64,000 nt of DNA from Malachius bipustulatus (lineage: Eukaryota; Arthropoda; Insecta; Coleoptera; Melyridae): positions 63,794,186 to 63,858,185 of the forward strand of contig OU342630.1 of assembly GCA_910589415.1 (NCBI GenBank), written 5' to 3'. The notes under the pieces are model-generated. The model was given only the letters and a program-made list of their open reading frames with translations, made no database searches and was not told where the DNA came from. This document shows, piece after piece, positions 55,646 through 64,000 of this stretch. Made by a program: the position numbers and the translations under genes. Within the stretch, counting starts at the first letter, position 1. Every line of letters begins with the position of its first letter.

Positions 55646-56814
55646 TTGATAATATTCCAAACTAGACTTACTATGCGCTGAAGACGTGTTTCTTATATTT
55701 TACCAGGTGACGTTTTTAGACTGATTTTTCGATCGTCAAAATGTCGCGAACTGTCATGTTCGCAAACAGCTGCCCGAGACCGAAAGCCTCAGTCCACTCT
55801 AGAGGTAAATTCTAGAAGTCAACGAACAAAAGAACAAAATGTTACATAGGTACAATTGCATTGGAGGTTCTATCAGGGACTGAATTAGCTCGAACGAAGA
55901 AGAACGAAGCTCAGTTTACTGTTCTGCAGACATATGTTCTATTTCGCAATTATATCATTCTGCTGATTTGGAAATTGTGCAAAAAAAATTTGGCCCATGT
56001 ATTAGAATATGATCGTTATGGAAGAAAGGTTTTCTGGAATATTCGGGAAAGTAGTGCCACGTTGAAATGAAGGCTTTTCGCAAATTCTGACGTGATGGAA
56101 CAGCAGTTTTCCCAAGCGTGAAGGAGGGTTCTTTCGTTTTGGAATTCAAGCTTATTTTCGCAGATTTTGAAATTAAATCCATCCGTCGAATGCTATTTTT
56201 AGAAAAAATGGACGGGTGAAAATGGAAATTTTTTAATTGAAAATGCAGATGCACTGCAGGGAATTCCCTATGGCACTCTGGGAGCGGTGCATGAGCGGAA
56301 ATATCGATTCACGTTTACTTGGAATCGTTGCAGGATTCCTCAGGAAACACTTCGCGTAAATGCTATTCCAAAGGAACGCGGTTCTTACATGAAAGAAGTC
56401 TGAAATAAGGTGGTGCGAGTTGTAATGAGCTGAACATGATAGGGGTGAGCTACTGCGGCTCGACGTGTATTTCTGCCCGGCCTCGTTCTAAGTGACCGAC
56501 GCTTAAAACGTCGAAACTGCACTGGGGTACAAATTATTGCCAAAGCGGTAAGGGAAAAGTTGTTGAAGGATGAACATGCATGCAGGCAAAAAATTAGAGG
56601 CAATCAAAATTGTGGTCTAAAAGGTTTTTGTTTTTGATGAGGCTTAAAAAAATGAGAGATTTGGTTTGGTGTTAATTGGGGAGCGTCTTTTTAAACATTC
56701 TTGAATCTGCCTTTTATACAATTTGCATATTTCTATTTATTTTTTTATTTGCATATAAAAAACCCCACATATTTTAGCATTTATAAATTTGTACAACTCC
56801 GTTGGTGTGACACG
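55646..56814. other. Non-coding stretch before hammerhead-like motif
   Basis: Short spurious frames only. GC content is moderately higher at 56400-56520, with no recognisable product. Confidence 0.4.
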
Positions 56815-56853
56815 CTGAAGAGGTCAAATAAGACCGAAACAGCGCTGTCCGAT
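56811..56853 (+). ncRNA. Hammerhead-ribozyme-like core
   Basis: CTGAAGA (56815-56821), stem II GGTC/GACC (56822-56825, 56832-56835) with loop AAATAA, then GAAA (56836-56839). Stem III CAGC/GCTG (56840-56847) closes with T, and C at 56849 would be the cleavage nucleotide. All invariant hammerhead core bases are present; position 7 is A, a position known to be variable. Stem I is weak: two pairs next to the core, then possibly TGTG/CACA. Hammerheads of this minimal stem-III form are known in Penelope-like elements and retrozymes. Activity is not shown. Confidence 0.4.
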
Positions 56854-56889
56854 AGTTTTATTCCACATATGCTATTTATTTTACCTTGA

Positions 56890-57248
56890 AAACGAGTGAG
56901 AAAGATTGAATGTAATTATTCTTACACAATGTCAGTTCATATCAGTGCAATTTCATTGATCATTGACATCATTATAATTATTATGATGATCGGTATTTAA
57001 TTGTTGTCGTTTTAGTCATTATGTAATCAATTGCATGATTGAAGGTAATCGTCTTCGTCTATCCTGTAAGAAGAGTGCTTTTGTATGTTCTGTTTAAATG
57101 TTGTTTCGGATAGTCTGAGGAAGTCCTAGACATGCATTGCGAGATGTTTGCTCATAATTGTTATTTTAAGAGATGATAAAGCATTGCAAAAGAATGTAAC
57201 AAAGCAAATGAATCGAATTGGTATTCTATAAAAATGCATCAGGATATA
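56890..57248. other. Spacer
   Basis: AT-rich, nothing recognised. Confidence 0.4.
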
Positions 57249-58236
57249 CAGGGTGCACCATGTATCCTTCTCTATATTGCTATCTCCTGAACGCTAAGAG
57301 ATACAGGGTCGGTTAAATTAGAGAAAAGTTGCACTATTTTGTGGCCATCTCAAATCCGTCAAAACATGCGAGACATCTGTGACCGTTCCTGAAATATCCT
57401 GAAAAAACTGAAAAATCGAGATTTCTTATTTTCGTGATATCTTTTCTATTATTGGAAATTAATAAATAATTTTTCGTAGGCTTACATAAGCCGTTAAGAG
57501 CTATCCATCTGACATTTCAAAAATTTTCAAGGCCTACTAGATCCAAGAGTTTTCACAGTCAACTTTCGTTTTTCTTATGGCCGCCATATTATTTTTTTAT
57601 GTCGTTCGATATGAAAAAAATAATGGAAACCAAAAATTAATAAACTTCAAAAAAAATTTTTATTCTTCTTTTTTCAAAGAAAAACAAAAAAAAATCGTCG
57701 AAAAACGTCAACATTTGTAAAATACGCCAAAATAGTGCTTGCCTTATGGTTTTTTAATTTATCTATGAAATTCGGTCTTAAAAGTTGTCTTTTTTGTAAA
57801 GAAAAAAGAAGAATAAAAATTTTTTAATTTATTTTTTGAAGTTTAACAATTTTTAGTTTTTATGATTTTTTTTATACCGAACAACATAAAAAAAACAATA
57901 TGGTGGCCATAAGAAAAACGAAAGTTGACTATGAAAATCTTGGGATCTAGTCGGCTTTGAAAATTTTTGAAATGTCAGATGGGTAGCTCTTGCCGACTTA
58001 TGTAAGCCCACAAAAAATTATTTATTAATTTCCAATAATAAAAAAGATATGGCAAAAATAAGAAATCTCGATTTTTCAGTTTTTCAGGATATTTCAGGAA
58101 CGGTCACAGATATTTTGTATGTCTTGACTGATTCGAGATGGCCACAAAATTGCGCTTCTTTGGACTTGTTTAACCGACCCTGTATCTGTTAGCGTTAATA
58201 GATAGCAATATAGAGAAGGATACATGGTGCACCCTG
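57249..58236. mobile_element. Foldback MITE (GGCCGCCATATT family), copy C
   Basis: CAGGGTGCACCATGTATCCT is mirrored by AGGATACATGGTGCACCCTG, with TA on both sides. Arms of ~430 bp share AGAGAAAAGTTGCACTATTT, CTTATGGCCGCCATATTATT and CAGGATATTTCAGGAACGGT. The complete reference copy of the family in this window. Confidence 0.88.
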
Positions 58237-58329
58237 TATTATGATGATAATTTAAAAAATATACTTATGGGTGGCATTTGTAAATTAGTGGAAAAATTAC
58301 TGGATGCTGTCATTAGGGGTGACGTTTCA

Positions 58330-60045
58330 TACATTGATTTAAAATGAGTCGGAAAACACCCGAATTTTTTCAGACGCAACGAAAACACTTCCTACCCCCG
58401 TTTTCGAGGGTGCCGAATACGATGGCGTAAGTCAAATTTCTTTTTCTGGTTGCGTTCACCCCCGATAGGCCAATAACTACCCCCTTGTTAGAAATCTCCG
58501 TTCTAATGCCCCCGGGTCGGAAAAAACGCGTGCAACTCGCTTCACGGGATGCCTTGTATCTAATGACAACTGCCCGTCACCCTACGCCCACCCCCTTATT
58601 GGCCAAGAACTAGTGATGAGCGATACCGTGACTTTTAAATCACGCTGTTAACTGATATCGTGATTTTTTGATATCAGTGATTTTAAGACGTGACGTGATC
58701 ACGACTTTTCAATCTGTTACATATTAGTCATGGAAAGCTTGGCACATGGCTAAATATTTATGCAGCCTGTCGTGACGTGATTTAACGTTGCTGGTTTGAT
58801 CAGGGACCGGGTAAAAATAAACATAACAAATTATTCAAGTTAAACGGAAACAAAAAAATAAAATATTTAATTCTTCAAAAAGTAAAATTATACAGTTATA
58901 TGTTATGATGAGATAAATATTATTTTAATAAATAATGAGATAAATATTATAATTATTTTTGTCAGTCTTGATTTTATTTGGCATTTTTAGGTAATAATAT
59001 AGGTACCTAGTACATTTAAAAAAATTTAAAAAACTTTTGAAAGCGAAGCGAAATTCGGCCGTACAGCTTCCGCCGTTTGCGCGAGCTCGACTGTCTGTTG
59101 TCTGTGTGTCTGTCTTCCAGTTCAGTTCAGCCCTGTGCCCTGTTCCTGTTTCACTGTTTCACATCATCACATCAAAATCACAAAAACACAACCCGATCGT
59201 CGTATCTCGTATCCCGCGCCTCGTCGTGATTTCGTGAAGTCGTGATCACTTCACGGTTTTGTTTGACTTTCGATAGCAGTCACAGTTCGTGATTTTTAGA
59301 TATCAGTGATTAAATCACAGTTCGTTATTATATCGCTCATCACTACCAAGAACCACCTCCAAGGGGTTTCAAAATGTTTTTTTATTAATCGGGTAACCTG
59401 CCGCATCCCCCCGTTTTCAAGACTGCTGAACACAATGGTCACTATCTTAAGACCTATACCACCCGGTTTCATCTCCCCAAATCGATGAAAACACCCTCCA
59501 AGTGGGTTGAAAATGTGTTTTAATTAATTAGGCAACCTGCCGCATACCCCCGTTTTCAAGGGTGCTGAACACGGTGGTTACTACCTTAGACCTCTACCAC
59601 CCCCCTAAATTGACAACACCACCCTCCAAGGAGGTTGATTTTTTTAAACATATTTTTTTTGAAAACACATTTTCAACCCCCTTGGAGGGTGTTGCCTCGA
59701 TTTGGGGGGATGAAAACGGATGGTAGAGGTGTACGGTGGTTACCATCGTGCTTAGCATCCTCGAAAACGGAGGAATGCAGAAATATTCAGGATTATAAGA
59801 AAAAATACATTTTCAATCCCCTTGGAGGGTGGTTCTTGGCCAAGGGAGTGGGCGTATGGTGACCCGGGCGCATTAGAACGGAGATTTAAAAAAGGGGGTG
59901 GTTTTTGGCCCATAGGGGGTGAACGCAACCCGAAAAAGAAATTTGACCTACGCCATCGTGTTCAGCACCCTCGAAAACAGGAGGGGAAAGTGGTTTCGTT
60001 GCGTCTGAAAAAATTCTAAAATTTCGGTTTTTTTCTGACTCATAG
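58330..60045. mobile_element. Large foldback element with CCCCCTTGGAGGG repeats
   Basis: TTTTTTCAGACGCAACGAAA (58366) is mirrored by GTTTCGTTGCGTCTGAAAAA (59993). GAGGGTGCCGAATACGATGG and GGGTGAACGCAACC blocks are inverted between 58400-58610 and 59830-59980. The middle (59350-59830) has further inverted CACCCTCCAAG / CTTGGAGGGTG units. Split by a hAT-like MITE at 58611-59345. Confidence 0.72.
58611..59345. mobile_element. hAT-like MITE with exact 8-bp target duplication
   Basis: TAGTGATGAGCGATA and the inverted TATCGCTCATCACTA terminate a 735-bp element flanked by CCAAGAAC at 58603-58610 and 59346-59353. The 8-bp duplication and TAGTGATG start fit the hAT superfamily. Subterminal ATATCAGTGATT / AAATCACG boxes repeat inside both ends. 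The interior has a GC-rich patch (59040-59230) with no recognised protein. Confidence 0.88.
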
Positions 60046-60059
60046 ACGCCACTATAAGC

Positions 60060-60370
60060 AAAGCGTTCGATCACTTGGACCATTATCATATTCTCAGGGG
60101 AAAACATGGAAATTTCGGCTTCTGTAACACCCTTTCCCATCGTCTCGGCAGTTATCAGCATAATAGGAAACAATATGTCGAAATTACTGGGTTTCATTCC
60201 AATACTGACTGAGCACATTCCTAGCGATGTCCCTCAAGGCTCCATCCTGGAACCTCTGGTAATCATCATTTTTATTAATCACGTGTCCAGGTATCTCTGA
60301 TTAAAAATTCATGTTCTATGTCGATGACCAGATCTTCTGCCAAAGTTCGTATATTATACGGTCGATAAAC
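60060..60370 (+). pseudogene. Decayed non-LTR reverse-transcriptase fragment
   Basis: SKAFDHLDHYHIL-like sequence at ~60060, then VEITGFHSNTD, VPQGSILEPLVIIIFINHVS (~60227-60290) and FYVDDQIF (~60310) in differing frames. These are the palm motifs of a LINE reverse transcriptase (KAFD, PQGSxLGPLLF, YADD). Several frameshifts and stops make it a relic. Confidence 0.75.
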
Positions 60371-61530
60371 TTGGATCTTTTTCATGACTTCTTCAGATAT
60401 TTTGGAATGGACATTATTATTTCCAAATGCACAGCAGGCTTAAATTCTTGATCTCCTAAAATTGCACCATTTATTCCATCCCTCTATGATGCAATACCGC
60501 CTTTAATGATCTAGGCGTCACCTTTGAATCAACTCAATCTTAACAGATAGATAACTTCATCTTTCTACCTATAAACTTTATAGGTATGCAGTAAGTTTCT
60601 TCAAAAATAGCCGCCAATCGCTGTTAATTAATTATTATTTAAGTAGTTAGAAATCATTATTTATTATTTTATTGCTGTATAATGGTAAAAATATGACCTA
60701 CCTATCAGATCATTTTTTTTAACTCTATTAAATCTTATTATGTGTAATATAAACAACACTGTAACTATTAATTTTGTCGTTATTAAAATCTAATTATCTA
60801 GAAGTATTTTTTAATGAACATAATAATTATTATAAATACCTGTTTTAGTATAATTATTAAGTAAATTATGTTAATAATAAAATATTAAACTTCAATGACA
60901 CAGAATGCAGGCATATACATAATATGTAGGTTTGAACTGAAAGAACCGAGGTAGATTTTATAAGGAAACTTTTATGAAAGCAATTTAACTTTGTATAAGA
61001 CAGCGGTATGTTAGGGGACCAAATGTTTGTACTAGTAAAACCAGTGCTTATGACCAAGATTCGAACAGGAGCACACAGTAAAATTAAAATAGGTACGTAA
61101 TGTACTGACCTTGCTGATTAAATCGCTGTCCCGATGAGTTGATTGGTAATATTCACTTGTTTAATTATCGAAATTGTAATAAAATTTAATGTTCATTTTG
61201 CACGATTATTTGTTACGACACGATTGAGGGAGAATATCTGACGATTGCCGATGAAAAGAGTAATTAACGAGGTTGTAAGTCTCATTAGTTGCTTTCACCA
61301 ATATGTCCAATATCTTCCACCAATATCTCGTATCTGAAGACGATACCTAGATTTGAAGGGAGTATTTCTGACGACTCCAACCACGAATAATTTTGTTTGA
61401 CTGCGTTAGTCAGGGTTTTGACACCATTAATCATGAAGTATATAATATGGATTTTTAGATTTTGACTTGTAAATGTCATACTTTTATATTTTCATTTTAC
61501 TAAAATAATTTTTATTGTATCTATTTTATT
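60371..61530. other. AT-rich non-coding stretch
   Basis: No frame or repeat structure recognised. Confidence 0.4.
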
Positions 61531-61540
61531 AATTAAATAT

Positions 61541-61573
61541 GTGATCAAGGGATTAATCAATCCCGAAACGTCA
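61541..61573 (+). ncRNA. Degenerate hammerhead-like motif
   Basis: GTGATCAA, hairpin GGGATT-AATC-AATCCC, then GAAACGTC. The layout equals a hammerhead, but two core bases differ (C to G and G to C in the first box), so it is probably a dead relic. Confidence 0.25.
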
Positions 61574-63640
61574 ACTATTTATTAATAATTACAAAAGTAA
61601 GCCTGAGAGAACCTAAAAACCAATACAAGAATAATAATATAATTCGTATATAATATGTTGAGATATTTGAAGGATCGTCAGTATTTCAATGATACAATGT
61701 CGATTGTCGAGGGTACTTCAGGGTTCGATGCTTGGATCTATGTGATATTATATTTTTTATATCTTTGCTGTGCCAAAGTGTTTTAAAACTTGCTGGGGAT
61801 TCACTTACATGCAGTTACTTACACCCAAATATACTACTTTTTCATCAGGACGATATGTGGCTTGAAATCGAGTACATACATCGATCGAGATGATCTAAGT
61901 CTTGCTGTTGCACATTACCGGGCTCTAAATAAGACAAAAATTATTTTTTATTCCTCAGCGTTTGGTTGACGCTATCTAGCCATTGTATGTCATACATATC
62001 TAGCTATGTATGGTTACCTAGTTTAGGATAATTTTTAGGAGTAGTATTTGGTTGTATACTTGATAAAAATTGGAGCAAGTAGGGTTGGATTTATTTATTT
62101 TTGATAAGACGCCTCTCAACTCAACAATGTCTTATTGTGATAAATTGTGAAAGATCAAAATCAAACAGAGCTAGACATTGTCAACTTTTGGGATTCTATC
62201 TTCTGGCCTTCACCTTTCCACTCTTTGCTTGTTTTTTCTTGTTTTGCTATTTTGTTGAATTGCTATTTGTGGAATTAGAATAAATTATTATTATTATGAT
62301 TCGTATACCATCAGTCTTGTCGCGCGTGGGCGGACGAATCGTGATTGCGAGTCAGTAAGCTGACCGACGACCAGCTTCTTCTGCAAAGGATAATAGAGAT
62401 TTGTCGATTCCTCTAACGATACTATAATATCTTGGGCTCACAATCGAGATCCGACCAAGACATTGTCGGTCTTGTCAACCTTCACGAGAGCACCGTTAAT
62501 TAAATAGAAAAGTTTGGGATCATTTGATTCAGGGTAGACGAAACCGCTCACTTACTTTCATTGAATGGAACAAGCCAACTGTGACACTGACACGACTCGG
62601 AACAGGCTGAAGGTCCATTTGCAGTGGCTCGTAATTCGTATTAGGATCGCCGAAGAAATCAAATTACCAGAATCGGAATAGAAAATGATTATGTTGTTTC
62701 TTTACCTCTGAGGCTTTTTTATCTTTGTTTTTTTGTGTTTTTTTTTTTTACTTTATTTTATGACAGTTTTTTATATAATGATGAATTTATTACTACTTCC
62801 CTCCCCTCCCCCTTCCTAATATTTCTCTCCTGTAATGGAGTGTTCTCCATTCAAAATAGTCATTTTTATTTTTTGTTTTTTAAGAATTGATTTGACCCGA
62901 TATTGATGGAAGATTATAGACTCTAACGACCTAACGGCGTTAAAGCAATTATTAGTGCAAGTAGGTTTCACTTTCATTATTTACAAGATTGAGTTCTGTT
63001 TTTGATTTCATAATCAGTAGATTCCGCAAAACAACCGAATAGTGACCTAAAACGTGTGTAGATGTCTAGAGAAGGGTCATGCGTAAAGAAGAGATCTCAT
63101 TATGAATAGAAAGATGGAGCGTGACGCACATTTCTGATAGGTCAATTAAAATCACCTGAGGTGAGAGGGAACGATTATTTGCTGGTTATATGATGGAGAA
63201 GAGAGAACCGCGAGGGCGAAAAGAAGTTTCGATCGGGGTCTCCGGCGAACTCCTCGAGACAATAGAGACCTTACATTACCTCTTTAGGTACCTAAGTACC
63301 GTTTAACTTTAGTTTAACTTATCTCTTTAACGCTACATAGAAGAAAGCGAAAACCCGCGTACAATAAATGTGTGAACTATAAAAATCGCGACATCGGCCA
63401 TTTTGAATTTCCCTTTCTACACCTGTGAACTCTCCGGATTTTACGACGACAACCACCTAAAAGTGAAACTTCTTTTTAACTAAAGCAGTTCGAATTATCT
63501 TAAACATAGACAGTAGCTGTTTTTAAATAACCATACATAATAAGTATCTATGTAACTATGCTTTCGTACCTATGTACTTGGTCTTTCGTCATTTAAATAG
63601 ACATGAGTGATAAATAAAAACAAGTGTCTGTGATAATACC
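61574..63640. other. Non-coding stretch
   Basis: Mixed composition; GC-richer patches at 62310-62480 and 63200-63260. No gene supported. Confidence 0.4.
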
Positions 63641-63659
63641 GCTTTCAATCTCGGCGAAA

Positions 63660-63766
63660 TGATTCCTGTCCTTTGGGAGAAGCAAGCTGCCCAAAGAAAA
63701 GAGAAAAGTGATTCCAGTCTATGAATCGCCTCAAGGCAGAAGGCGCTAGTTTTCAACAAAAAATCC
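63660..63766 (+). other. Possible short first exon
   Basis: ATG at 63721 opens MNRLKAEGASFQQKIL and runs into a good donor AATCCT|GTAAGTAC at 63767. The preceding 60 bases are purine-rich, like a 5' UTR. It could be an alternative first exon of the gene suspected at 42541. There is no homology support. Confidence 0.2.
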
Positions 63767-64000
63767 TGTAAGTACTACTTTGCTTATTTTCCGGAAGTTG
63801 AGCCAGAAAGAGGCAAAACCGGCTAGTTAATGATCAACGCCCAACCTAAAATTTTTCAACCTCAAATTTTGGTCCCAGTTTATGAAAGACATTTCACCTA
63901 TAAGTGAGATTTCTGAAACATCGATATTTAAATATTGTCTCGCAATAATTACATTGCCTTGTTATATTTTAAGATCACAAATTTTGTGAAACGCCGGCAG

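Noticed and set aside
59037..59237. 66-codon frame in the hAT-like MITE
   Set aside because: Low-complexity, no family match, starts at an arbitrary ATG; better explained as GC-rich MITE interior.

Overview
This is an AT-rich arthropod nuclear segment, almost certainly from an insect with a large, transposon-dense genome. It holds spliced genes with GT-AG introns, a mitochondrial-type GatB gene, a Ty1/copia element, Penelope and LINE fragments, and dozens of palindromic (foldback) elements, many starting TACAGGGTG. No species is assigned. Recurrent TAGGTACCTAC-type strings would suit several hemipteran, beetle or lepidopteran genomes.

Layout. 1-3174: 3' half of a tubulin-folding cofactor E (TBCE) gene on +, six exons visible, with a foldback element in its largest intron. 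3530-7000: a pogo-like deletion derivative, then a 2.3 kb Foldback-like element with a 9-bp target duplication, a ~95-bp tandem array and two nested insertions. 7077-10163: mitochondrial aspartyl/glutamyl-tRNA amidotransferase subunit B (GatB) on -, seven exons, convergent with TBCE. 11051-18207: an intact copia-type LTR retrotransposon with identical LTRs. Its 3' LTR is split by a 2.2 kb TIR element that carries a decayed Penelope fragment and a tRNA-derived SINE.

18360-20885: three palindromic elements in a row. 20885-39620: a three-copy direct cluster of intronless C2H2 zinc-finger genes. Copies 1 and 3 have open frames. Copy 2 is broken by an insertion, a start loss and a frameshift, and its 3' flank is split by a LINE and other elements. 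32900-34800: a train of TA-flanked MITE-like elements. 39620-40670: 3' end of a LINE on -.

42540-42867: a possible untranslated first exon with a consensus donor. The 21 kb after it has no convincing coding exon and may be intron. It contains a 155-bp tandem array with a trimeric higher-order pattern inside a TIR element, a second degenerate array, several foldback elements, a hAT-like MITE with an exact 8-bp duplication, a decayed reverse-transcriptase fragment and hammerhead-ribozyme-like motifs.

The two housekeeping genes are unrelated in function (tubulin heterodimer assembly; mitochondrial Gln-tRNA synthesis). The zinc-finger cluster looks like a recent, fast-turnover local family. Everything was read by eye: exon borders come from splice consensus plus family knowledge, and repeat borders from inverted repeats and flanking duplications.
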